From the NCBI GenBank assembly GCA_022560025.1, contig JAFISE010000032.1:1-64000 (forward strand): a stretch of DNA of 64,000 nt, written 5' to 3'. The notes under the pieces were generated by a model. That model ran no database searches. It saw only the letters and a program-made list of their open reading frames with translations, and was not told where the DNA came from. Positions within the stretch are counted from its first letter, which is position 1. Each line of letters opens with the position of its first letter. Origin of the DNA: Stagonosporopsis chrysanthemi. Lineage: Eukaryota; Ascomycota; Dothideomycetes; Pleosporales; Didymellaceae. Of the stretch, positions 31,947 to 40,986 are shown piece after piece. The translations under genes were made by a program, and so were the position numbers.

Positions 31947-33633
31947 ATGTCTAGTGGAGAGGTGCTCAAGGCGGAGAAGGACTTCACAAAGGAAGCCGAC
32001 GCCCAGATCCCCGAGGCGGAGAAGCTTGGACGAGTGGGTTTTTTGTGTTCACAAGATGGTACATAGCTAACACGGTGGTCCAGAGCAACCCACAAGCTGC
32101 CATCGACCAGCTGCTTCCGCTCGAGAAGAAGACACGCCAGGTACGAATTGTCAAGTCACGCGCACGCGACCGCACACTTACACATCACAGGCTTCAGATC
32201 TTGCATCGACCTCTCGCATCATCATCGCCATCGTCACAATAGCCAAGAATGCAAATGACTGGAACCTTATGAACGAGCAGGTGCTTCTGCTCTCGAAGAA
32301 GCATGGACAGCTCAAGCAGGCCACCACCAAGATGGTGCAGACCGTCATGACCTTCCTCGACGACACTCCCAACCTTGAGACGAAGCTCTCTGTTATCGAG
32401 ACACTACGGACAGTGACTGAGGGCAAGGTAAGCAGCACGTAGAGAGTAATCCGAGCTCGGCGATTAACACCGATCCCAGATCTTTGTCGAAGTCGAGCGT
32501 GCCCGCGTTACCAGGATACTGTCCGACATCAAGAAAGAACAGGGCGACATTGCCGCAGCTACAGACATCCTCTGTGAGCTCCAGGTCGAGACATTTGGCT
32601 CCATGACCCGACGAGAGAAGACCGAATTCATCCTGCAACAAGTCGCGCTCTGCATAGAGAAGGGCGAATGGACACAAGCTGGCATTTTGAGCAGGAAGAT
32701 CAGCACACGGTACTTCCAGCGCAGGCCCAAGAAGACGCCAGAGCAGCTGGCGAAGGACCAGAAGGAGCGCGAAGAGAAGGAGAAGACCCGCAGCGCAGAT
32801 GACCCACCGATTGAGCCCGAGGACGATGTCACAGACCTCAAGCTGAGGTACTATGAGCAGCAGATCACCCTTGCAAAGCACGACGACAAGTACCTTGAGG
32901 TCTGCAAGCACTACCGACAGGTGCTAGATACAGAGGCTGTGGAGGAAGACCCCAAGAAGCTCCGCGCGGTATGTTCTTACCAGTAGCAGAACACTGATTT
33001 ACTCTAACGATTCTATAGATCCTCCAGCGCGTCATCTACTTCATCATCCTCGCACCCTACGATAACGAGCAGTCCGACCTCATCCACCGAATTCAGCGCG
33101 ACACACGCAACTCACAGATCCCGCAAGACGCGCAGCTTGTCAAGCTCTTCACTATCCCCGAGCTGATGAGGTGGCCCATGGTCTCGAAGCAGTTCGGGCC
33201 TCACTTGACCGACACGGACGTGTTCGATTCCGAGAAGGACGACTCGGACGACGAGAAGGCACACAAGAGGTGGCAGGATCTGCGAAAGCGTGTCATCGAG
33301 CACAACGTCCGCGTCGTTGCCAAGTACTACACCCGCATCCAGATCCCTCGCCTGACCGAGCTCCTGGACCTGACCGAGGACGAGACCGAGAAGTACATCA
33401 GTGAGCTAGTGACCGCGAAAACCATCTACGCCAAGATCGACCGACCAGCGCGCATTGTCACCTTCTCCAAGCCCCGCGACTCGGATGACATCCTGAACGA
33501 GTGGAGCGGCAACATGAAGAGCTTGCTTGGGCTCCTGGAGCGTGTGGATCACCTCATTACTAAGGAAGAGATGATGGCGCGCATCCAGCCAACGAAAGTC
33601 GACAAGAAGGCAGTCAAGGGAAAGGCGAAATGA
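31947..33633 (+). CDS. RPN5: 26S proteasome regulatory lid subunit Rpn5 (PSMD12)
   Basis: Five exons: 31947-32033, 32084-32140, 32191-32427, 32480-32968 and 33019-33633. All four introns are about 50 bp and in phase 0, giving 494 aa. The start sits in a perfect gccaccATG context. The product aligns with Rpn5 throughout, for example DTPNLETKLSVIETLRTVTE, RRKISTRYF-like and LKLRYYEQQITLAKHDDKYL helical repeats, and a C-terminal PCI domain (VVAKYYTRIQIPRLTELLDL, DETEKYISELV, IDRPARIVTF). In the proteasome lid Rpn5 helps position the deubiquitinase Rpn11. In some fungi it is shared with the COP9 signalosome. The Lys-rich tail (KKAVKGKAK) is ordinary for fungal orthologues. Confidence 0.97.
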
Positions 33634-33807
33634 GTTGCGGAGACGATGTGATGAAGAATCATGAACAGTCTAGAATTGGAAGGCCGTCTACAGTGGCCTC
33701 CGCGCATGCATTGCGCATGTAATATAGACATCTAGAAGATGCCAGTCTATGTCTTGTCCATCTATGAGTGAACGCCATGCAGCACATCGCACTTTGACTA
33801 TCAGAGC

Positions 33808-34653
33808 CTAAAATGGCACATCCATGTCTTCCACGCTCTCCTCTTCCTTCTTGGGCCCTTCGGCCTTGTGCAGTACGTCCTTGATGAACCCAATTAAGGC
33901 ATTCACGCTCGCCTTCTGCGTGCTCGGCAAGAAGTGACCACCGGGGTGATAGACAACCCTACCCTCGCTTTCTTCACACGCCTCCACCAACGCAAGACTC
34001 CTACTCTCTTCCACCACCGTATCCAAGGAGCCCAAGAAGTGCAACACGGGCGTCTTGATCTTCGGCTCGTAGAATGCATGATACGGGTTCTGGCCCCTCG
34101 CCGCAAAGCCACTATAGCTGACGGCGAACTTCAGCGGCGGATGCACGCACCCCTCAACATACCCTGTGTCGCTCTCAAACGACTCGGGATACCGCATGCC
34201 CCCCTCTTTCTGTAGCTTCTCAAACGCCTCTCGCCGCCCGGGCTCCAGCAGCGACGCAACCATAGCAGCCGCAGCGCCGCCCTGGGAAAACCCCACCACG
34301 CCGTCAAACGGCCCCTCGGCCTTGAGCACCTCTGCAATCCGCCCCAGCCCCTCCTCCAGCCCTGCATACGTGTACGGCTCGCTGTCGCCCTTGCGGCGCC
34401 ACCACGCCCAGGCATCAATCTCCTCTTCTTCGGCGGCGCCGTCCTTCTGCTCCTCGCCGTGCAGGAACGACACGTCTGTAGGCGAGAGTCGCAGCGGCGC
34501 CGTGGGGAACGAGAGCGTGATGCCCGCGGGAAAAGCTTTCTGGAGCGTCTTCCGCAGCGCGCCGCATTTGGCGCTGAAGAGCGGCCCGGATTGCGTGAAG
34601 CCGTGCAGGAAGAGGATCTTGATCGGGCGCGAGGGCGGCGGGGCGGCGGCCAT
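33808..34653 (-). CDS. FSH1-family serine hydrolase
   Basis: This intronless gene encodes 281 aa from the ATG at 34653 (MAAAPPPSRPIKILFLHGFT). An in-frame ATG at 34734 would add 27 residues. The alpha/beta hydrolase nucleophile is in GFSQGGAAAA (Ser123). The acid is probably Asp in LGSLDTVVEES, and the base is His in YHPGGHFLPS. The N-terminal HGFTQSG oxyanion region and overall length match the family of serine hydrolases (FSH1-3, related to human OVCA2 and to lovastatin-type thioesterases). Natural substrates are unknown; short esters or thioesters are likely. An acidic Glu/Asp tail (EEESVEDMD) is present. It is convergent with RPN5, with 174 bp between stop codons. Confidence 0.9.
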   Translation of the reverse strand: MAAAPPPSRPIKILFLHGFTQSGPLFSAKCGALRKTLQKAFPAGITLSFPTAPLRLSPTDVSFLHGEEQKDGAAEEEEIDAWAWWRRKGDSEPYTYAGLEEGLGRIAEVLKAEGPFDGVVGFSQGGAAAAMVASLLEPGRREAFEKLQKEGGMRYPESFESDTGYVEGCVHPPLKFAVSYSGFAARGQNPYHAFYEPKIKTPVLHFLGSLDTVVEESRSLALVEACEESEGRVVYHPGGHFLPSTQKASVNALIGFIKDVLHKAEGPKKEEESVEDMDVPF

Positions 34654-35186
34654 GTTGCGGAAGTGCCAGAGGGCGCGGAGATTACTGAGGGTGAGGTTGC
34701 GCGGGATCAAGGGCTGTGTGGGGCGGGCGGGCATGTAGTTGTGTGGCACCACGATGAAGAGGATGTTGTTGGAGTGCAGGAGAAAGGTCCTGGTTGTGTT
34801 CGGAATGGGAAGGAACGGAGTCGGAATGAGGTCATCTTCGAAGTACAACACAATTGATCTGTCTTGCACAGTAATCCATCAAAGTGCAATCCCTGCTGAA
34901 ATCACACTGTGTCTCCTACACTTGGCGTATTCGATCACCATTGTGCTTCATTGCAACAGAGTCTACGGAGTTAGAACCCTGCGGCTCAATGAGCTGCTCG
35001 GGACGTCAGCAGAACTCCCTTTTCGAGGCTTTAAGCGCTCTTACATGCATATGCATTCGATGCATAGAACCCAAACACATCCTATAGATAAAATCAACAC
35101 AAACATAACACGCAATTCTTGAGTCCAACAATCCCCAAGTCAACCATCTCCCACAAGTCCTACACCCCCTCCCCCCTCCTCCCACC
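34654..35186. other. Divergent intergenic region, FSH1-like / SnoaL-like
   Basis: This is the shared upstream region of two divergent small genes. The frame of the hydrolase is open to 34869, but the upstream translation is not family-like. A C/A- and C/T-rich leader precedes the ATG at 35187. Confidence 0.5.
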
Positions 35187-35642
35187 ATGCCCCCCTCCGC
35201 CGCACGCCAAACAGCCAACAAACTCGTCGCCGCCTACAACGCCATGGACATCGACGCCATCATCTCCCTGCGCACAGCCGACAGCAGGCGCGAAATCCTG
35301 CCCAGCACCTCGCTGCCCTACGCGCCGCAGTCCAACGCCACCTTCCGCCAGAACCTGGCTGGCATGGCTGCCGTCTTCACCTCGTTCCGGATCGTCGTCG
35401 ACGACGTGATTGAGGGCGTCAACGACGCGGGCGCAGCGCGCATCGTCATGTATGTGTCTGCGTTTGGCGAGAGCGCGGCGGGGCCGTATCGAAATCAGTA
35501 TGTCTGGCGCATGGGGTTTAGCGATGATGGGGGGCTGATTAGGGAGTGGACCGAGTTTGTGGATGTCGGGGTTGCGAGGGATTATTATCCGTTGTTGAAG
35601 GGCGAGGTGGACAAGAAGATGCAGGGTGGGCAGGCTACCTGA
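35187..35642 (+). CDS. SnoaL-like / NTF2-like fold protein (151 aa)
   Basis: This intronless gene starts at an ATG in a caccATGcc context. The sequence has the layout of the SnoaL-like NTF2 superfamily: an N-terminal helix (ARQTANKLVAAYNAMDIDAI), a loop (RREILPSTSLPYAPQSN), a second helix (FRQNLAGMAAVFTSFRIVVD), then beta strands ending in YVWRMGFSDDGGLIREWTEF and a short helix (ARDYYPLL). Fungal members of this type are small, cytosolic, and found near metabolic genes; catalytic residues vary, so no reaction can be assigned. Polyketide cyclase-like or stress-related binding roles are both possible. Confidence 0.8.
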   Translation: MPPSAARQTANKLVAAYNAMDIDAIISLRTADSRREILPSTSLPYAPQSNATFRQNLAGMAAVFTSFRIVVDDVIEGVNDAGAARIVMYVSAFGESAAGPYRNQYVWRMGFSDDGGLIREWTEFVDVGVARDYYPLLKGEVDKKMQGGQAT

Positions 35643-35769
35643 AGTGGGGGTTGAAGGGTTTGAAGGGATCAGTGCCAGCGGATGTATAGGGGGTGTGTTA
35701 TGAGTTCTTGATCTATAGGAGTCACCTCCTCAGGGCGTTGCTACGTTCACGTTGTGAACTCAGGCCCAT

Positions 35770-36048
35770 CTATGCGGTCTTCGAAGCTCCATTGTTCGAG
35801 TCATGCGTCCTGTTCTCATCCTCCTTTTTACCAAAGAAATCCATGCTGAAACGCCTCGTTTCCACAACCGACTCCTTCAACGCCTCCCTGAATGTGATTT
35901 TCTCTTCAGCGGGATCTACGCTGCCATCGCTGGGGGGCAGGTCATCCAGCTCCTCGACGTTGAAAACGTCCTCGCGGGTCGTGGCTGCACCGGCTGTTCG
36001 GGCCTCGGGCTTCTTGGGAGGGTCTGGCTTCTTTGGGAATTCCGACAT
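35770..36048 (-). CDS. Small acidic/Pro-rich hypothetical protein (92 aa)
   Basis: A complete small ORF with a true ATG (MSEFPKKPDPPKKPEARTAG), a Pro/Lys-rich start, an acidic middle (EDVFNVEELDDLPPSDGSVD) and a helical charged segment (EEKITFREALKESVVETRRF) followed by SMDFFGKKEDE. The composition is natural and protein-like, unlike the overlapping frames. No family, signal peptide or membrane segment is seen. The bases before the ATG (ctttttaag) could be a polypyrimidine/AG acceptor, so a 5' non-coding exon is possible. Confidence 0.65.
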   Translation of the reverse strand: MSEFPKKPDPPKKPEARTAGAATTREDVFNVEELDDLPPSDGSVDPAEEKITFREALKESVVETRRFSMDFFGKKEDENRTHDSNNGASKTA

Positions 36049-36202
36049 CTTAAAAAGAAAGTGAGTGGTAGAGAAGTTGTGGAGGGTGGGAGCTCGAAAA
36101 GGAGGACATGGGTTGATATCTGAGTCGTTTGCTCGGGGTCACTCGCAAGTGAATACGAAAGGCCACGACTGCGATATTCACCCGTTTGAACATCTCGGTC
36201 GA

Positions 36203-37916
36203 TCACTCAGTGAAGTTCAACAAGCCCTGCGCGTTTTCCTCTGCGACAACACCTTCTTCAACCATCTGCCCAAGCACAGCCGCAACATCTGCACTCTTCT
36301 CTTTCCAATTCTCTTTCTTTACACTGGAGCCACTTGATACCTCTTTCAGTATCTCTGCCACAATCGCCTTGGCGTCTGCTGTAGCTCGTGTCTGCACAGC
36401 TCCCGCGTTCTGTGCATAGCTTCTCGCTCCACGGTAGAAAACGCCAGCGTTTGCCACAACGACAGCCTTGCTGTTCGCCCAAGCTGCTTTCGCGCCTGGT
36501 GTGATTGCAATGCGGAAACGGAATAATTCGGTGTCGCCGCGGGCTAGGAAGATGTCTGCCAGGCGAGACGCGGAAAGTATCGATGAGAGTGGTGCTGACG
36601 ATAACTCGGTGAGCGTCTTCTGTGCTTGCGATAACGCGGTCCACTGTATCTCAAGATCTGACCCAAAGCTCGGTGACGCGGCAGTATACTGCAGACTGTC
36701 TGCTATCGAGGATGCGAGGTCGATGAGCGCATCTGCATACGACGATCCGATGTTGACGTACGCAAGGCCTGGGTTGTTCTTCCGTTGTGACTCTTTGATC
36801 AAAGCTGCGAACGTCTGCTCAACCTGCTGCGCGTATTGAGCTGATGAGCTCCTACCGCTTCGGTACATGGCTTCCGCGATGCTGGCTTGAAAATTAGCAG
36901 CAGCAAGTACTGCATCTTCTTTGGGTGAGGTTGAATCCTCTTCTGCTTTAGTCGTCTGGCCAATCGATAATGTTGGTCCTGCTTCTGGCTCGTCTTCAGA
37001 GTCGGAGTCAGGCGAAGCATCAGTGATACTAATGAGAGCTGGAACAATTTCGGTTGCCGTCAAAAGACCGTCCTGTGCTTTCTTCTCGATGCTGGGCAGA
37101 TCCTCTGGAGTGTACAGCCCAAGCAACGTGATAAGAGCGCCAAGCTGTGCTGTGCAAGTTTCAAGAATAGTCATGGGCGTGACAGGCTCCTCGACTGTGG
37201 CCCAATCTCCGGGTCCTTCCGATGCTGAGTCGTCTTCTGCGCCCTCGGCGTTCTTAGTCTCTACGGGCTGCGGCCGGTCGCCTTGCCAGGCTTCCTGATA
37301 CTCTCCTGAAGCCTCGGCTTTGGCAATCTCAGCTTGCATTTGCTCGTACTCCTGCTGCTGCTTTTGCAAACACCCAGTAAAGATATCGACGGCTTCTTCA
37401 AGCAGCGATCTGACAGGCGTCTTTGCGGCTTCTTGTGTTCCGTCTTCTAACCCAGCTTCCGCTAAGGATGTCAAAACCTGCGCCGTGTTGAATAGGATGT
37501 CGATGTTAGTAGAATTGAGAGAGATGGCATGACGATGCGAGTTTAGAGTCTCCTCTAATAAGGCCACCCTGCTGCCGAGATGTGGTAGTATCCGGTCGTC
37601 CTCTGTGAGACTGTACTCTAGATTGGCTCTGTTTTTTGTCAGCACGCGAACTTGAAGATATCCATGTCAAATTGACTGACTTATTGTACGCCAGGTCGAA
37701 AGACTGTGGATGCTTCTTCAGGCCCTCATTATAGGTGTCGATGGCGCGGTTGAAGAAACGCGTTGCCTTTGCCGCATCGCCAGCTCTCCACTTGCCTGCG
37801 GCCTGTTCGTGCTCGTCCGCAGCCTCCAAAAAGTCATTCTCGGTCTGCGGCTCAGGTGCCTTGAGCTTGCCCTTTGGCTTGCCGGGCTTCAGGAAGTCTT
37901 TCCTCTTGGGACCCAT
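36203..37916 (-). CDS. TPR-like repeat protein
   Basis: Two exons, 37916-37681 and 37628-36203, with a 52-bp intron (GTCAGT...GTGCTGACAAAAAACAG), give 553 aa. The N-terminus MGPKRKDFLKPGKPKGKLK is basic. A TPR-type helical pair crosses the splice (AAGKWRAGDAAKATRFFNRA, then DLAYNKANLEYSL), which supports the join. More TPR-like helices follow (residues about 90-160 and 280-420), separated by a Glu/Asp-rich region with many SDSEDE-type residues. The layout resembles fungal TPR assembly chaperones such as the ribosomal-protein chaperone Acl4, but I cannot prove orthology. It probably works as a protein-binding scaffold in cytosol or nucleus. Confidence 0.8.
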
Positions 37917-38094
37917 TGCGAATGCAAGAGCGTTTGCAAAAGATATACGGATTGACTATCAAGATTACAGACCTAAAGGGCGGATCGGCCAAAAAGTAGA
38001 CAAAGTAAATGTATGATGTCTGTAGACATCGTCCAGAACTTTTTGAGAGGTGACGTAGCCCCACTTCGTCCTGCCCCACCACGCTTTCAGATGC

Positions 38095-38516
38095 TCACCT
38101 CACCTTCTTCACATCAAACTCATCCCAAAGCACCTTCTTATCGATCAAATACCCATTCGCGTCAAAAAGCACGCCCTCGTCTTCTAGCAGCTTGCGCTTC
38201 GACTCCTGGTTCTGTCCGCTTGGCACATTTTCCCAATCGCCCTTGAAGCCACCGATGAACTGCGCATCAAGCGTCAGCACCAACCTGTTCTGGCTCTGAG
38301 CAGCAATGTCGGACTCACGCCTGTACTTGCAATGCACCTATGACACGGAATTTCGGGTGCGAATGGATTGTTGCGTAGCGCGCCCCCAACCGCGCGCGGG
38401 GAGCTGTTCAGCGCTTTCGACATGGCTGCGTATGTTGTGATGCGGCCTTCAGGGATCTGCTGCAGGAGCGCATAGACACGCTCTTGGTATTCTGTGACTT
38501 TCTGTGCTTTTGACAT
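38095..38516 (-). CDS. MGT1: Minimal O6-alkylguanine-DNA alkyltransferase (MGMT)
   Basis: Two exons, 38516-38319 and 38259-38095, with a 59-bp intron (GTGAGT...GGTGCTGACGCTTGATGCGCAG), give 120 aa. The single DNA-binding/catalytic domain is complete: EYQERVYALLQQIPEGRITT, the Tyr of TTYAAMSKAL, the helix with the arginine finger in SPRAVGGALRNNP, and the alkyl-acceptor Cys in PCHRCIASTG. The intron then joins to FIGGFKGDWE, as in the family. The enzyme repairs O6-alkylguanine by suicide transfer to the Cys. The length is like alkyltransferase-like (ATL) proteins, but ATLs lack the Cys (usually Trp), whereas here PCHR is intact, so real transferase activity is expected. The short C-terminal tail (EDEGVLFDANGYLIDKKVLW) is typical of fungal members. 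Confidence 0.9.
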
Positions 38517-38796
38517 TGTTCTGTAGGAGCGTTGTGGCGGAGCTGCAGAGGAAACGCGCTCTGAAATACGAAGCTAACGCGTGGTCACGGGGGTTGCTTT
38601 CAAAGTGGCCTCTCGGCTGCAAGGCTCACGACTACTGAGTCATGCGCGTGATCAAGTGAGGTGGTGGTGATGTTCAAGGGAACACTGATGAATGGGAGCG
38701 TTATCGAGAGAGGAGAAGTCAAGGATTCTGATGATAAGGAAACCAACTCCGGAGACGGTACACAACCCTAGACCAACCCGCTCTTCATACCTCCTT

Positions 38797-39964
38797 TCAA
38801 GTGGTTCTCAGCGACGGAGGCCAAACACACACACCACCACAATCCGCACCACCGTTCTCAGGGTCGCAGTCATCTGGTTTGTCGGCACAGATCTGCCTGC
38901 TGTCTGGGCATCGGAAACCAGCGAACCCTCCACACAGTTCGTCCTTCACGCAGATACCCGTCCCATCGCACTCAAGGCCACAGCCCGATTTAAACGGGTC
39001 ATTCATGCAGATGTATCCACTGGGACATGGGGGGTTGGCGTTCCCGCGCCCACCGCCACAGACTCGTTGCTTGCGGGAGCCGTCGACAACAGGTTTCGTG
39101 GTTGGCTTGGGCTTTGGGCCGGGGCAGTCCTGTCATTGTCAGTCGGACAGTTCTGAGTCTGTTCGTTGTAGGGATGCTTACCATCGGAGCTGGCTTTGTA
39201 CCGCCACACTTCTTGTAACACGCTTGTTTTGCCGCTTTGGCGCAATAGCAGCTTGCAGGCCACGACTGAACGCACACGGGCTGATCGCATTTGCAAGTCT
39301 TTACGGGTTTGGGTTTCAGAAGACCGGCCAAAAGTTCAGAAACGACATCTTGAGGCTCAGGAGCAGCATTGCGTTTGACAGGTCCGTCGAGTGAGATGCC
39401 ACCACGTGGGTTGAGAGGTGGGCATGTGTTGAGTCCTGGGGATGGGCCACCGCACTTGTCGTAGCAGGTTTTTGCAATGCCGTACGCACAGTGGCACGAG
39501 TCTGGAAAGACTTGGATGCACATCCTCTCTTCGCACTCGCAGTCCGGGACAAGAGGCAGGTCAGGCAGTTCCAAGCTTGATGGCACTGTTGGTTCCGGTA
39601 CCACTGACGTGAACGTAGGCTCTAGCGGGAGCACGAGTGGAGTCGGGGTTTGTTTCGGCCTGCGACATATCTACAGCGCTATTAATGCTCGCTCCCCTAG
39701 CTTGATTTCTTAGGACCTACTCTGAACTTCGTTGGTGTGTAGTTTGGGCATCGCTGCTTGCACCTCAATTCGGCGAGATTGACACATCTGCAGCCTTCCT
39801 GTAGCTCACATTAGCCACGATCTTATCTCAGGAATACAAGAACTACTTACAAGAGTATCAGTGGCAGGGCACTTGACCTGTGGACACTGGCAATCGTCCT
39901 CTATGAGAGACTGCGCCACCACTAGCGATCCCAACAAGGACAACGCAAGGTAGGAGAGCTTCAT
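38797..39964 (-). CDS. Secreted cysteine-rich repeat protein
   Basis: Four exons, 39964-39851, 39798-39721, 39670-39182 and 39129-38797, all phase 0 with about 50-bp introns, give 337 aa. A signal peptide (MKLSYLALSLLGSLVVAQSL) is followed by Cys-rich modules. Two nearly identical modules lie in exon 3: CECEERMCIQVFPDSCHCAY ending in CYDKCGG, and CKCDQPVCVQSWPASCYCAK ending in CYKKCGG. A diverged first module (CQCPQVKCPATDTL then CRCVNLAELRCKQRC) spans exons 1 and 2. Pro/Lys-rich linkers separate them. The last exon encodes a different Cys module (RVCGGGRGNANPPCPSGYIC, SGCGLECDGTGICVKDELCG, DCDPENGGADCGGVCV) found in many fungal extracellular proteins. Secretion and disulfide-rich structure are clear. 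Function (effector-like, protease-inhibitor-like or cell-wall protein) is not. The spliced frame is consistent at every junction. Confidence 0.85.
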
Positions 39965-40986
39965 AGTGCAAAGCTCAGAAGTGAAGTCAAGACGTAGGTA
40001 GTGTACCAATGCGAAGGCTGCAAGATATGGCTCCACGCAGCTGGGGCTCACATCACAAAGCTGAGAAGTGGTGTTCTTATATCCAACCCTACGCAAGCCA
40101 TCCGTTGCCTTGACATCACAGCTAAGTCGTCCCCACGCTCTTGTGTATCGCCAAGGTGCTTCCTCGTAGCCGGAACGTACTGCAAGCCACAAGGAAGTCT
40201 ACCAAGCCAATCGAAATCCTACAGCAGAGCGCATTAACTCTTGGAACCCTGCAGCCGGCGAAAAGCGAAGTTCGCATTCCACGGCTCACGCCACGACGGA
40301 TGGCAGATGACTTGTGCGTGGTACAACCACAGTGAGAATGCTTAGAACTTTGTCAAGGGAGTAGATACTGCTGGCAGGCTAAGAATAGCTGAAGACAAGC
40401 TTTCTCAAGGCACACGACTAGCGCTCCTTTTGCGGGGTACAGCAAGCACAAAGTTCAGTCCGGAACAGGAGTTCGGTCCACGCCTTTGGGACTTGATAGT
40501 GCGTTCACGGTCTGGTGCATACGTTCGCTAATGACAGAGCAGCTGAGTCTGCACAGCTGAAACCAGACGATGCCATTTCAGTTCCCTTAGATCTTCGAAG
40601 AACTGACGCTCCTGATAATGGGCAGAACGGGCCGATTCCAATGAAGAGTATCATCCTTCAAATCGCTAGAAATTCCTTGCAGCGGTGATTAGTCGCAGAG
40701 TCAAGGGAGGACTTGCTGAATTCAGCTCAAGGCCACGTTGCCGAGGAATGCTATTCCATAGCGCGACCCGAGCTTTATAGATTAGCAATTTCCAAATGCG
40801 ACCGCCAGCCTTGCAGTACAAAGAGAGATGCGGTGGAAAGTGCGGAACTAGAGATTGAATAGATATGGGTCTGGGAACGCCGTGTGTATGCCGCTCAACA
40901 GATGCAACGCCAGTCGTAATTATTTATGTATTGTACCATTCCAATGCGATCAGATCGTCGTTCAAACGTAAGCAATGTGGAGTTGA
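39965..40986. other. Intergenic region downstream of the RING gene
   Basis: Mostly non-coding. A plus-strand segment of about 63 codons (40498-40690) reads with natural composition (LKPDDAISVPLDLRRTDAPD, IPMKSIILQIARN) and begins after a possible acceptor (acttgatag), but I found no matching upstream exon or ATG. It may be a remnant or chance. Confidence 0.35.
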
